Source of the DNA: Moritella dasanensis ArB 0140
GTDB taxonomy: Bacteria; Pseudomonadota; Gammaproteobacteria; Enterobacterales; Moritellaceae
Assembly: GCF_000276805.1 (NCBI RefSeq)
Contig: NZ_AKXQ01000006.1
Span: forward strand, 151,420-215,419
Length of the DNA stretch: 64,000 nt
Reading direction: 5' to 3'
The position numbers and the translations under genes were made by a program. Positions 27,191-36,788 of the stretch are shown piece by piece. How positions within the stretch are numbered: position 1 is the stretch's first letter; every line of letters begins with the position of its first letter. The notes under the pieces are model-generated. The model searched no databases. It was not told the DNA's origin and worked only from the letters and a program-made list of their open reading frames with translations.

Positions 27191-27574
27191 TTATTGAATT
27201 CGTTCGAAGATCTTCTCTAATTTTTCTTTTAATGTCGCTGCCGTGAATGGTTTGATAATGTAACCATTTACACCTGATTGTGCAGCTTCAATAATCTGTT
27301 CACGTTTCGCTTCTGCAGTAACCATCAATACTGGAATATGGCAAAGCGCTTGATCTTTACGGATCTCTTTAAGCAGATCAATACCTTGCATGCCAGGCAT
27401 ATTCCAATCAGTGACAACAAAGTCATAATCGCCATTTTTAAGCATAGGTAACGCGGTGTTACCGTCATCCGCTTCATAAGTATTACTAAAACCAAGGTCG
27501 CGCAATAGGTTTTTAATGATACGTCTCATCGTAGAAAAATCATCAACGATAAGAATTTTAATTTGCTTTTTCAA
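27191..27574 (-). CDS. cheY: Chemotaxis response regulator CheY
   Basis: This single-domain receiver binds FliM at the flagellar switch when phosphorylated. The residues VDDFSTMRR, the phospho-acceptor Asp in VVTDWNMPG, the Thr in MVTAEAKRE and the Lys in IIKPF are all present. I chose the TTG at 27574 as start: it has GGAG six bases upstream and gives 127 aa, close to the family norm. An upstream in-frame TTG at 27586 falls within the ribosome-binding site itself. Confidence 0.95.
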   Translation of the reverse strand: MKKQIKILIVDDFSTMRRIIKNLLRDLGFSNTYEADDGNTALPMLKNGDYDFVVTDWNMPGMQGIDLLKEIRKDQALCHIPVLMVTAEAKREQIIEAAQSGVNGYIIKPFTAATLKEKLEKIFERIQ

Positions 27575-27674
27575 GTTGTTCTCCAAAATAAGTAATTACA
27601 ATATTTACAGGTCCTGATACCCATAAATATATTACTTCAATATTCAGGTACTGAATAAATAGTACCAATTAAAC

Positions 27675-28400
27675 TTAATCATCAATCCAAGCATGCATAC
27701 GAGCTTTAACACGATGCATTGCTTGACTGTGTATTTGACTTACTCGAGATTCACTGACACTAAGCACTTCCCCAATCTCTCTTAGGTTTAACTCTTCATC
27801 GTAATAAAGCGATAAAACTAAGCTTTCTCTTTCTGGTAATGTTTTAATACAACCAGCGAGTGCTTGCTGAAAACGTTGGTCAGAAAAGTCCGCACAAGGG
27901 GTACTTGATTTACCTTCATAAGCTGAATAAGCGTCTTCATTACTGGCCGTCAAATCCTCGACCGCCAATATATGCCCACTGTTAACATCCATCAACATAC
28001 TATGGTAGTCGGTCAGACTTACGCCTAATTCGCCAGCAACATCAGTATCTTTTGCGTCCGTCCCCGTTTGTTTCTCGATCCGATCAATGGCAGCTGCAAT
28101 ATCACGACCATTTTTATGCACTGATCTTGGTACCCAGTCTCCGCGTCTCATTTCATCAATCATTGAGCCGCGAATACGAATACCCGCATACGTTTCAAAA
28201 CTAGCCCCTTTAGAACCATCAAAATTGCGCGCAGCATCCAGTAACCCAATCATACCCGATTGGATTAAATCATCTAACTGAACACTCGGCGGCAAACGTA
28301 GAAGCAAGTGATGGGCAATTCGTTTTACTAAAAAACCGAATTGCTCAACAGCCTGATTCTGTTGCGACTGGATGTTAGTGTAAGCGGATGCCTTATTCAC
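27675..28400 (-). CDS. fliA: Flagellar sigma factor FliA (sigma-28)
   Basis: This alternative sigma factor transcribes late flagellar genes. Region 2 (LDDLIQSGMIGLLDAARNFD and GIRIRGSMIDEMRRGDWVPRS), region 3 and region 4 (LNLREIGEVLSVSESRVSQI) are complete in 241 aa. It starts at GTG 1 nt after the flhG stop, so it is probably translationally coupled. An approximately 100-base gap separates it from cheY; I looked for a sigma-28 promoter there and found only a poor match. Confidence 0.97.
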   Translation of the reverse strand: MNKASAYTNIQSQQNQAVEQFGFLVKRIAHHLLLRLPPSVQLDDLIQSGMIGLLDAARNFDGSKGASFETYAGIRIRGSMIDEMRRGDWVPRSVHKNGRDIAAAIDRIEKQTGTDAKDTDVAGELGVSLTDYHSMLMDVNSGHILAVEDLTASNEDAYSAYEGKSSTPCADFSDQRFQQALAGCIKTLPERESLVLSLYYDEELNLREIGEVLSVSESRVSQIHSQAMHRVKARMHAWIDD

Positions 28401-28401
28401 T

Positions 28402-29277
28402 TCAATCTTCTACCTTGGCTTTGTTCTCAAACAGGTTCTCAATGAAAAACTCTAGATGACCACCGGCTTTATTCGGTACCGGCCAAGTAGCAGCTTTACT
28501 TGCCAATGCTCTAAACGCAAGTGACGCAGGTGCTTTTGGAAACGCCTCTACAACCACTTTTTGCTTTCGAACAGATTGACGAACACAGTTATCAAACGGA
28601 ATACAAGCAACAAGTTCTAATGTTGCATCTAAAAATCGGTCGGTGACACGTGTCAACTTAGTAAATAATTCTTGGCCTTCACGTAAACTGCGCACCATGT
28701 TGGCGACAATTTTAAAACGATGAACACCGTGTTCTTTAGATAATAATTTAATTAAAGCGTAAGCATCGGTAATCGATGTTGGTTCATCACACACCACCAT
28801 CAAGATATCTTGTGAAGCACGGCAAAAACTTAATACCATGTCCGAAATACCGGCAGCAGTATCAACTAATAACACGTCAATGGGTGTCTTTAATGCGCCA
28901 AAAGCGCGGATTAAACCCGCATGCTCTTGCACCGACAACTCAACCATCGAACGTGTACCCGATGTCGCTGGCGCGATCAAAATGCCATTTGGCCCTTCAA
29001 TCAAAATATCGTCTAATGTACATTCTCCCGATATCACATGAGAGATATTTTTATGTACGCGTAAGCCGAGTAAAACATCGACATTTGCCAATCCAAGATC
29101 GGCATCTAAAACCATCACTCGCTTGCCTTGAGCCGCGAGTGCTACTGCCATGTTCAGTGTTACGTTAGTTTTACCCACGCCACCTTTACCACCTGAAACG
29201 GCAATAACTTTAACTTTTTTGTTATTACTCATTTGTCTTAGACCACTTGCTTGATCGAAAAAAAGATTTTTATTCAT
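28402..29277 (-). CDS. flhG: Flagellar number regulator FlhG (FleN, MinD-like)
   Basis: This MinD/ParA-family ATPase limits flagellar number, partly by holding back the master regulator FlrA. The N-terminus has the FlhF-activating motif DQASGLR, followed by the deviant Walker A SGGKGGVGKTN, DADLGLANVD and the switch II segment VDTAAGIS. The 291-aa length is typical. It follows flhF by 2 nt. Together with flhF it indicates a polar flagellum with controlled number. Confidence 0.96.
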   Translation of the reverse strand: MNKNLFFDQASGLRQMSNNKKVKVIAVSGGKGGVGKTNVTLNMAVALAAQGKRVMVLDADLGLANVDVLLGLRVHKNISHVISGECTLDDILIEGPNGILIAPATSGTRSMVELSVQEHAGLIRAFGALKTPIDVLLVDTAAGISDMVLSFCRASQDILMVVCDEPTSITDAYALIKLLSKEHGVHRFKIVANMVRSLREGQELFTKLTRVTDRFLDATLELVACIPFDNCVRQSVRKQKVVVEAFPKAPASLAFRALASKAATWPVPNKAGGHLEFFIENLFENKAKVED

Positions 29278-29279
29278 TA

Positions 29280-30785
29280 CTATTTATCATCGCCTAACCA
29301 AAAATGCGTATCGTGTTGTTCTTCTCGTGTATCTCTGTTCAGCACAGTACTCACTAATTGCTGAGCATTCGCTGAATCGATATCTTCAGGTACTCTCTGC
29401 CCATTCGTTATATAAGCAATCGGCAGTTGATGTTGTATTAATACACTTAAAATTTCACCGAGGCTTAAACTTTCATCCACTTTACTTAAAATACAGCCCG
29501 CTAACGGGATGTGGTGAAAATGCTCAAGTGTTTCTTGTACGACCCTACGCTGTGAAGTAGCAGGGACAACTAAATAGTTACGAATCACGACTTTTTCATT
29601 ATTTACTAATGTCTTTAACTGTTCAGACAAACGCGTATCGCGCTGACCCATCCCAGCGGTGTCAATCAAAACTAAACGCTTACTACGTAATTGATACAAG
29701 TATTGTGCCAATTCCGCATCATCACGTGCAACCTTAACGGTACAGCCCATTATACGGCCATAAGTCGCTAATTGTTCGTGTGCACCGATACGATATGTAT
29801 CAGTTGTGATCAACGCAACATTATCGGAACCATGCAACATGGCAAATTTTGCCGCTAACTTGGCGATTGTTGTCGTTTTACCAACACCGGTTGGGCCCAC
29901 TAAGGCAACGGCGCCACCTTTACTTAAAATATCATCTTTGGCAATCAAGACATTATCTATTAATAGCGCCTGAATTTGATCCCATGCTGATTCTATTGAA
30001 CAATTTTCTGCCACACAATTTGCCAATTGATCGGCAATTTCGTCAGTAAAACCAATCTTAACTAGATGCTTAATCAACATAGCACGAATAGGTTCGTTAC
30101 GTTCAACTTCCTGCCACTGCAAGCCTGACACTTGGTGCTCAAGCAACTGACGGATTGAAGCCAGCTCCGCTTTCATGGCACTAATATCCTGCTGGTTATC
30201 CACTTTTGGCGGCGTTGACTCAAACGGTTTATAGCCATTTGGCGCTGACTGCTTCGCCATACCATCACGCATTTCATTTTGCTCAGCGAGCGTGGCTGGT
30301 GCAGACTTTGGTGGTTCAGCGAAACGTCGAGACACAGGTTTCTTTAGAAAACTGGTATCCCAATTATTCTCTTCACTCGTGTCATCATTGTTTATAGCTT
30401 GCGACATCTGCTGTTTATGTTCTTGCTGACGTGCCAGTAAGCTTGCTAATGAGTCGTTTTTACCCGCAACTTGCTCAGGTTCAGCTTGTTGTGACATTTC
30501 GCTATTCATTAATTTCTTGAAACTAAATTTAGATGCCGATAAATTGACGGAATCTTCAGAAAGTTGACGGTTTGTCTTATTTGTTACAGGTGCTTGTTCC
30601 GCTGCCAGTTTAGGTGCAGGCTTAGGCGCAGCAGGTTTACTTTCAGAGAAATCCACAGCAGCAACGATTTCGATGCCACCAGTGACCTTTTTGTTAGACA
30701 TAATGACAGCGTCAGGGCCAAGAACCTCTTTAACTTCAGCCAATGCCGCTCGCATATCTTTGGCAAAAAAGCGCTTTATTTTCAA
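29280..30785 (-). CDS. flhF: Flagellar SRP-like GTPase FlhF
   Basis: This SRP-family GTPase directs the flagellum to the pole. An N-terminal B domain (MKIKRFFAKDMRAALAEVKE) is followed by a variable linker (about residues 55-210) and the NG domain with GPTGVGKTTTIAKL, DTYRIGAHEQL, DTAGMGQRD and SKVDES. Length is 501 aa. The start is TTG with AAGGA seven bases upstream, an uncommon codon that may keep expression low. It lies 45 nt downstream of flhA. Confidence 0.96.
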   Translation of the reverse strand: MKIKRFFAKDMRAALAEVKEVLGPDAVIMSNKKVTGGIEIVAAVDFSESKPAAPKPAPKLAAEQAPVTNKTNRQLSEDSVNLSASKFSFKKLMNSEMSQQAEPEQVAGKNDSLASLLARQQEHKQQMSQAINNDDTSEENNWDTSFLKKPVSRRFAEPPKSAPATLAEQNEMRDGMAKQSAPNGYKPFESTPPKVDNQQDISAMKAELASIRQLLEHQVSGLQWQEVERNEPIRAMLIKHLVKIGFTDEIADQLANCVAENCSIESAWDQIQALLIDNVLIAKDDILSKGGAVALVGPTGVGKTTTIAKLAAKFAMLHGSDNVALITTDTYRIGAHEQLATYGRIMGCTVKVARDDAELAQYLYQLRSKRLVLIDTAGMGQRDTRLSEQLKTLVNNEKVVIRNYLVVPATSQRRVVQETLEHFHHIPLAGCILSKVDESLSLGEILSVLIQHQLPIAYITNGQRVPEDIDSANAQQLVSTVLNRDTREEQHDTHFWLGDDK

Positions 30786-30830
30786 CTTATCATCCTTAAG
30801 TACTGTTCACTACTTTAATTTATTAACGCG

Positions 30831-32930
30831 TTATTGCCCTACAACACTGACAATTCTAATCTGTTTATCATCGGGGACTTCTTGGTAAGACAATACTCTT
30901 AATGATGGTATTGAATATTTCACAAATTTCGCCAATGTCGATCTTAATACCCCAGACGTTAATAAGATCGCGGGTTGTCCCGCTAATTCTTGATTCTGCG
31001 CAACTTCTGCTAACGACGTTTGCATTCGTTCAGCTAATCCAGGTTCAATACCAGCACCTTCACTCCCTGCTGCCTGCAGAGACTGATGTAATATTTGTTC
31101 TAATTCCGGTGCCAGTGTCACGACAGGTAATTCACTATCGATACCATTAATATCCTGAACAATCATACGACGTAAGCTGACACGACAAGCCGAAATTAAT
31201 ACTTCAGGGTCTTGTGTTTTAGTGCCATATTCAGCCATCGTTTCGACAATGGTGCGTATATCTCGAATGGGTACGTTATCATGCAATAACCCTTTCAGTA
31301 CTTTCACTACAACACCGAGAGGTAAAATTTCAGGTACTAAACTTTCAACCAACTTGGGATGTGTTTTTGCTAACACATCCAATAAATTCTGTACTTCTTC
31401 ATAGCCGAGTAACTGCGCCGCATTGTTCAGCAGTAACTGACTCAAGTGTGTCGCAACAACCGTAGCCGAGTCAACTGCTGTATAGCCCAAGGTTTGCGCT
31501 TGATCACGCTGTTGCGGGTTGATCCACAAAGCAGGTAAACCAAAAGCTGGATCGATGGTTGAAATGCCATCAATTTTGCCGTAAACCTGGCCAGGGTTAA
31601 TCGCTAACTCTTTATCGTGGAAGATTTCAATTTCGCCATTTGATACCCCCATAATGTTAATACTGTAACAATTTGGTGGTAGATCAAGGTTGTCTCGAAT
31701 ATGTACCGCGGGTACTAAGAAGCCTAATTCTTGAGACAGTTTTTTACGCACACCTTTAATACGATTTAATAATTCGCCACCTTGGCTCTTATCAACCATA
31801 GGTATAAGACGGTAACCCACTTCCAAGCCAATTGTATCAACGGGTTTAACATCGCCCCAATCAAGGTCTTTTTGATCATTCAAATTCGATTCAATCGCGG
31901 CATCTTCTGGTATGTTATTTTTATCTTCTTCGCGTTTATCGGCTTGTTTCATTAAACGCCAAGCCCAAGCACCGGTAAGCACACCAAAACCGATGAAAGC
32001 GAGATGTGGCATGCCCGGCACTAGGCCCATTACAGTCATAATAATTGCAACAACCGCTAATGCTTTTGGATTAGCCACCATTTGACTCGTCACTTGGGTA
32101 CCAAGTTTTTCGTCTTTATTTTGACGGGTAACGATAATTGCTGCAGCAATAGAAAGCAGTAATGATGGAATTTGTGCAACCAAGCCATCACCAATCGTCA
32201 GCAAGGTATAAATTTCACTGGCTTCAGAAAAGCTTAAATCATGTTGCATAATACCGATAATCAGACCACCGATAATATTGATAAATAAAATCAATAAACC
32301 CGCAACCGCATCACCTTTTACAAATTTACTGGCACCATCCATCGAACCATAAAAATCAGCTTCTTCAGTCACCTCGGCACGGCGCTGTTTGGCTTGTTCT
32401 TGATCGATAATACCGGCATTCAAATCGGCATCAATCGCCATCTGTTTACCTGGCATCGCATCAAGGGTAAAACGCGCACTTACTTCCGAGATACGACCCG
32501 CACCTTTGGTCACAACCGCGAAGTTAATAATCATCAGGATCATGAACACGATTAAACCGACCGCCAAATTACCGCCGATCACCACAGAACCAAAAGCGTC
32601 AATTACCTTACCGGCGGCATCACCACCATTATGACCTTCCAATAACACCACTCGAGTCGAGGCCACATTCAGGGCTAAACGCAGTAGCGTCGCAATTAAC
32701 AGTACCGTCGGAAAAGCAGCAAATTCAAGGGGTTTGTTTACGTATACAGAAACAAGTAAGACTAATAACGACAACGCGATATTAAAAGAAAAGAAGACAT
32801 CTAACAGGAATGCAGGTATCGGTAATACAACCATACCTAATGTAGCTAAAACAACTATCGGGGTGCCGATATTTTCTAGCGCGATCGATCTTTTACCCCA
32901 GATTTTGGATAGATTTGTTGCTACTTGCAT
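30831..32930 (-). CDS. flhA: Flagellar export apparatus protein FlhA
   Basis: This is the large export-gate component of the flagellar type III system. Eight hydrophobic segments occupy the first ~320 residues. The FHIPEP-family loop (GAGRISEVSARFTLDAMPGK and the ADLNAGIIDQEQAKQRR region) is present, followed by the ~350-residue cytoplasmic domain that docks substrates and chaperones. Total length is 699 aa. GAGG lies seven bases before the ATG, and a sigma-54 type promoter precedes it, so flhA begins the flhAFG-fliA-che transcript. Confidence 0.97.
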   Translation of the reverse strand: MQVATNLSKIWGKRSIALENIGTPIVVLATLGMVVLPIPAFLLDVFFSFNIALSLLVLLVSVYVNKPLEFAAFPTVLLIATLLRLALNVASTRVVLLEGHNGGDAAGKVIDAFGSVVIGGNLAVGLIVFMILMIINFAVVTKGAGRISEVSARFTLDAMPGKQMAIDADLNAGIIDQEQAKQRRAEVTEEADFYGSMDGASKFVKGDAVAGLLILFINIIGGLIIGIMQHDLSFSEASEIYTLLTIGDGLVAQIPSLLLSIAAAIIVTRQNKDEKLGTQVTSQMVANPKALAVVAIIMTVMGLVPGMPHLAFIGFGVLTGAWAWRLMKQADKREEDKNNIPEDAAIESNLNDQKDLDWGDVKPVDTIGLEVGYRLIPMVDKSQGGELLNRIKGVRKKLSQELGFLVPAVHIRDNLDLPPNCYSINIMGVSNGEIEIFHDKELAINPGQVYGKIDGISTIDPAFGLPALWINPQQRDQAQTLGYTAVDSATVVATHLSQLLLNNAAQLLGYEEVQNLLDVLAKTHPKLVESLVPEILPLGVVVKVLKGLLHDNVPIRDIRTIVETMAEYGTKTQDPEVLISACRVSLRRMIVQDINGIDSELPVVTLAPELEQILHQSLQAAGSEGAGIEPGLAERMQTSLAEVAQNQELAGQPAILLTSGVLRSTLAKFVKYSIPSLRVLSYQEVPDDKQIRIVSVVGQ

Positions 32931-32963
32931 TCGGAGACCTCAAAAAATTATGCTCGCTAGTAT

Positions 32964-32984
32964 AAAGCAATAATCATACCTAAG
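32964..32984 (-). promoter_or_regulatory. Sigma-54 type promoter before flhA
   Basis: On the minus strand AGGTAT-N4-ATTGCTTT gives GG (-24) and GC (-12) separated by exactly 10 bases. The -24 half is imperfect (TAGGTAT for TTGGCAC), the -12 half is good (TTGCTTT). It lies 34-54 bases before the flhA ATG, in the only gap between flhB and flhA. Confidence 0.6.
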
Positions 32985-33019
32985 GCAAAAGCATTAGCTA
33001 TCTTAACCTAAAAATGGCA

Positions 33020-34150
33020 TTAATATTTCAAATCATCCGGTATATCCATGGCTTTTGGCAATGGTTTGGGACGATTACCTTTACGCTGCTTGAACTGCTC
33101 GAGTTGATAAACGTAAGCGAGGATCTGCGCAACTGCAATAAACAAGCCTTCAGGGATAGGTTCGTCGATCTCGGTGGTATGGTAAATAGCACGCGTTAAG
33201 GCCGCGGACTCTAAAATAGGTACTTTATGTTCTTTGGCCATATCGCGAATACGAAATGCCGTGTGATCGACACCTTTAGCCACGACTTTAGGGGCGGAAC
33301 TCCCCGACTTCTCATATTTTAGCGCCACAGAGTAATGGGTAGGATTGGTAATAATGACATCTGCATCTGGGACATTGCCCATCATTCGACGCTGTGATAC
33401 CTCCATCTGCATTTGTCTTATCTTGCCTTTTAGCTGTGGATTACCATTCACATCTTTCATTTCGTCTTTTACTTCTTGCTTGGTCATACGCAATTCTTTG
33501 GCATGTTTCCAATATTGATACGGTACATCAATCGCCACAATAATAATCAAAGACGCACAGAGCCAAATGAAAACATCAGTCAAGAAGGTTAACGATTCGA
33601 TAATCGAGATGTGTAATGGCTGAAGACTAAACTCCATAATTTCTAAGAATTGATTTTTTAGCACCATCAAGGCAATGGTGACTACGACCGTGACCTTGGC
33701 AATTGATTTAACCAGCTCCACCATCGCCTGCGGGCCCATCATTCTTTTAAGGCCTGCTTTAGGCGACATTTTCGATGCTTTAGGGCGAATTGACTCGCCA
33801 CTAAAGACTACGCCGCCCATGATAATATTACCGACAATACCAGCAAAAAAACCCACGATCATAATACCGAATAAGGGCCAGAATAACGGTTTAATACTCA
33901 GAGTTACAATCTCGAGCAAGGCTTGAGGGTTGAATATTTCTTCACGATCAAGTTTAAAAAGCTGAGTCATATTGGTCACAAGCGCACGCGCTAACGCATC
34001 ACCAAAAGCCAGAAAAGCAGCACCTGTCGCCGTCAGAACAAAGGTCGTCGCAAGTTCTTTCGAACGTACTACCTGACCTTTCTCCCTGGCTTGGGTGAGC
34101 TTTTTCTCGGTGGCGTCTTCGGTTTGTTCTTGACCGTCTTTTTCAGCCAT
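33020..34150 (-). CDS. flhB: Flagellar export apparatus protein FlhB
   Basis: This export-gate and substrate-specificity switch protein has four membrane segments between about residues 30 and 210. Its cytoplasmic domain contains the autocleavage site N269-P-T-H (TNPTHYSVAL), at the same position as in enteric FlhB. Length is 376 aa. It is the last gene of the fliKLMNOPQR-flhB unit. Confidence 0.97.
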   Translation of the reverse strand: MAEKDGQEQTEDATEKKLTQAREKGQVVRSKELATTFVLTATGAAFLAFGDALARALVTNMTQLFKLDREEIFNPQALLEIVTLSIKPLFWPLFGIMIVGFFAGIVGNIIMGGVVFSGESIRPKASKMSPKAGLKRMMGPQAMVELVKSIAKVTVVVTIALMVLKNQFLEIMEFSLQPLHISIIESLTFLTDVFIWLCASLIIIVAIDVPYQYWKHAKELRMTKQEVKDEMKDVNGNPQLKGKIRQMQMEVSQRRMMGNVPDADVIITNPTHYSVALKYEKSGSSAPKVVAKGVDHTAFRIRDMAKEHKVPILESAALTRAIYHTTEIDEPIPEGLFIAVAQILAYVYQLEQFKQRKGNRPKPLPKAMDIPDDLKY

Positions 34151-34185
34151 GAGGAAATACCTTTATTCTAATGTGATGAGTAGTA

Positions 34186-34971
34186 CTAATACGCGCACGC
34201 ATTATTGAGCAATGAACAGATCAGTTCACCGGCTCTTTGCCATTGCGCATCAAAATGGAACATAAAGCTCTTTAATGATAAATAAATAATAAATAAACCC
34301 GCGACCATACCTACCGCAAACCCTAAACTGAATACGTTTAACTGCGGCGCCGCTTTGGTCATAACACCAAATGAAAAGTTAATCACGAGCATAGCAACAA
34401 TCGCAGATAATGACATGCTCAGGGCAGCCGCTATCATCACCGACATCCAGCCTGCTATTTCATAATATTGTATTGCAACCAAACCGGATTCCGATACGGG
34501 TAAGGTATCAAAAGATTTAACGATGGTTTCGATCATAAATAAATGACCGTTAACAGATAAATAAACCAACGTACCTAATAGAATATAGATTTGGCCGATC
34601 ACAGGCGAAGTCTGCCCGGATGACGGGTCTGCCATTGAAGCAAAACCTAAGCTGGTTTGCATCGCAATAATCTGTCCCGCGACAACAAAGGTTTGAATCA
34701 ACATCAGTGTCACAAAACCAACCGCGATACCAATCAAACTCTGTTGCAGGATTATCATGAAACTGCGGAGCGAAAACAGCTCAACATTCGGCATAGGCGG
34801 TAATACAGGTGCAACCATCGCAGTCAGTGCGAGGCAATAGAATAACCGGATCATCACAGGCGTGGTTTTAGCACCACTGACGATCATGACCATCACCATG
34901 CCAGAGAGGCGGGCAAACGGCCAAATATAACTGGCCATAAACGTCATGATATCAGCCGACAGAATTTCCAC
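34186..34971 (-). CDS. fliR: Flagellar export apparatus protein FliR
   Basis: This core channel component of the flagellar export gate forms a complex with FliP and FliQ. It has six hydrophobic segments over 261 aa, with typical FliR stretches RLSGMVMVMIVSGAKTTPV and QTSLGFASMADPSSGQTSPV. It starts at GTG 3 nt after the fliQ stop. Confidence 0.95.
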   Translation of the reverse strand: MEILSADIMTFMASYIWPFARLSGMVMVMIVSGAKTTPVMIRLFYCLALTAMVAPVLPPMPNVELFSLRSFMIILQQSLIGIAVGFVTLMLIQTFVVAGQIIAMQTSLGFASMADPSSGQTSPVIGQIYILLGTLVYLSVNGHLFMIETIVKSFDTLPVSESGLVAIQYYEIAGWMSVMIAAALSMSLSAIVAMLVINFSFGVMTKAAPQLNVFSLGFAVGMVAGLFIIYLSLKSFMFHFDAQWQRAGELICSLLNNACAY

Positions 34972-34974
34972 TTA

Positions 34975-35244
34975 TTACCCTACAACTTGCGGAACTTGCA
35001 GCATCATATTGGTGAAAAATTCCATTAATCGACCAAACCCCCAGTGAGCGCCATAAATAAGCGCTAATAAGGTGGCAATTAAGCGCGGTAAGAAACTCAG
35101 TGTTTGTTCATTAATAGATGTAGCGGCCTGAAATACAGAAACGACTAAACCAACCAGTAATCCGGGCACAACAACAGCACATACCAACAGCAATACTGTC
35201 CATAATGCTTGTCGAAATATATCTACAAAGACTTCAGGTGCCAT
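34975..35244 (-). CDS. fliQ: Flagellar export apparatus protein FliQ
   Basis: This is an 89-aa export-gate protein with two membrane helices. The opening MAPEVFVDIFRQALW and the loop FQAATSINEQTLSFLPR are diagnostic. GAGG lies seven bases upstream of the ATG. A 90-base gap separates it from fliP, somewhat wide for this operon. Confidence 0.95.
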   Translation of the reverse strand: MAPEVFVDIFRQALWTVLLLVCAVVVPGLLVGLVVSVFQAATSINEQTLSFLPRLIATLLALIYGAHWGFGRLMEFFTNMMLQVPQVVG

Positions 35245-35334
35245 GATGCTGCCTCTTCCTTATAAACCGGTTTATGAACTGGCTGATGAACGTATATGAT
35301 TGCGGAGATGGAAGCTCGGTGATAAAGAGGCTCG

Positions 35335-36081
35335 TCATAAACCAAAACTAGTTGCAAGCGTACCCATAATCAGGCTCCAGCCATCAACAAGTACAAACAA
35401 CATCAATTTAAAGGGTAAGGATACAATCATAGGCGATAACATCATCATACCCATGGCCATCAAGATACTCGCCACAACCAAGTCAATAATCAAAAAGGGA
35501 ATGAACACCATAAAACCAATTTGAAAAGCGGTTTTCAGTTCACTGGTCACAAAGGCAGGAATGAGTACTCTAAAAGGCACTTCTTCAGGTGAATTAGCTT
35601 CCACTTTAGCAATACGCATAAAGGTATCAATGTCAGTCACACGAGTTTGCGCTAACATAAATTGTTGCATGGGTAGCTTTGCCTGTTCAAAGGCTTGTAT
35701 CGAGGTAAGTTCTTCATTCAAATAAGGCTGCAGGGCATTATCATTAACGCGCTCAAATACCGGCGACATAATGAAAAAAGACAAGAATAAGGTGATACCG
35801 ACAAGCACTTGGTTAGACGGACTTTGCTGTAAACCCAGCGCTTGACGCAAGATAGACAACACAATGATAATCCGGGTAAACGAGGTCATCATGATTAACG
35901 CGGCAGGGATAAAACTCAGCGCCGTCATCATTGCTAAAATTTGCAAGGACACCGAATACTCTTGCGAACCATCGTCGTTGGTGATGAGTTTCACCGCCGA
36001 CATTACCGAGTTATCGGCCCAGGCAGCAGAAGTAAATAATACCAATATTAATGACAGTAAGATCGTATACTTATTTTTCAT
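35335..36081 (-). CDS. fliP: Flagellar export apparatus protein FliP
   Basis: This core export-gate protein has a cleavable signal peptide (residues 1-22, ending AAWA), unusual for an inner-membrane protein but normal for FliP. Four membrane segments follow. The stretches [20 protein letters not shown] and [18 protein letters not shown] are typical. Length is 248 aa. The start overlaps fliO by 11 nt. Confidence 0.97.
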   Translation of the reverse strand: MKNKYTILLSLILVLFTSAAWADNSVMSAVKLITNDDGSQEYSVSLQILAMMTALSFIPAALIMMTSFTRIIIVLSILRQALGLQQSPSNQVLVGITLFLSFFIMSPVFERVNDNALQPYLNEELTSIQAFEQAKLPMQQFMLAQTRVTDIDTFMRIAKVEANSPEEVPFRVLIPAFVTSELKTAFQIGFMVFIPFLIIDLVVASILMAMGMMMLSPMIVSLPFKLMLFVLVDGWSLIMGTLATSFGL

Positions 36082-36394
36082 TATGCTGTTTCATCATCTG
36101 GGCTAATTTAGTAGCAAATGGATTGAGTTCTGGCTGACTATTTACCAATGGTTCTGGCAATTCTTTCAGCAGATTAATTTGCTGTCCAGTCACACCGAGA
36201 AGTACTTGTTCAGAGCCCACTTGTACCACCATAAGACGTTCTTTAGGCCCTAGCGGTAGCGTCGCGATAACGTGTAGTTGTTGATGATTACTACCAAATA
36301 CACGCGTCTTTTTGGCGATCCAAGCTAACATCACGATAACCGCAATAACCACAAACAATGATAATAGCCATTGCAGCATATCGAGATCGTTCAT
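36071..36394 (-). CDS. fliO: Flagellar export assembly protein FliO
   Basis: This small membrane protein stabilises FliP during export-gate assembly. One membrane segment (about residues 8-27) precedes a short cytoplasmic domain with the FliO signature [18 protein letters not shown] and LLGVT. It is 107 aa and is placed between fliN and fliP, as usual. Confidence 0.92.
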   Translation of the reverse strand: MNDLDMLQWLLSLFVVIAVIVMLAWIAKKTRVFGSNHQQLHVIATLPLGPKERLMVVQVGSEQVLLGVTGQQINLLKELPEPLVNSQPELNPFATKLAQMMKQHNEK

Positions 36395-36395
36395 G

Positions 36396-36779
36396 CTATT
36401 TAAGCTTTTTAATACGTTCGGTTTGACTTATCACATCAGTTAAACGAATACCAAATTTATCATTTACCACAACCACTTCACCGTGTGCGATAAGCGTACC
36501 ATTGACCATCACGTCGAGTGGCTCACCGGCAATACGATCAAGCTCAACAACAGAACCTTGGTTTAACTGTAATAAATTACGAATACTAATTTTACTACGG
36601 CCCACTTCCATTGAGATCACAACTGGAATATCAAGAATACTATCTAGCTTTTGCTGATGCTCAGCCGAGAAGGTATTGTCGTCGTTGTTAAAATCTTCTA
36701 ACTCAGTCGCTTCAACATTACTTTGCTCTGCCATTGCAGCAGCCCAGTCATTAGCCATCTGATCTTGATCTGCACTCAT
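36396..36779 (-). CDS. fliN: Flagellar motor switch protein FliN
   Basis: This C-ring protein acts in the motor switch and export. The C-terminal SpoA domain spans about residues 48-125 (LDIPVVISMEVGRSKISIRN and GTLIAHGEVVVVNDKFGIR). The acidic N-terminal half is variable. The 127-aa length is normal. It follows fliM by 9 nt. Confidence 0.96.
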   Translation of the reverse strand: MSADQDQMANDWAAAMAEQSNVEATELEDFNNDDNTFSAEHQQKLDSILDIPVVISMEVGRSKISIRNLLQLNQGSVVELDRIAGEPLDVMVNGTLIAHGEVVVVNDKFGIRLTDVISQTERIKKLK

Positions 36780-36788
36780 TTCAATACC

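Noticed and set aside
27575..27674. Sigma-28 promoter between fliA and cheY
   Set aside because: TTAAGTTT is present on the minus strand, but the expected GCCGATAA-type -10 is not found at 11 bases; the match is too weak to list.
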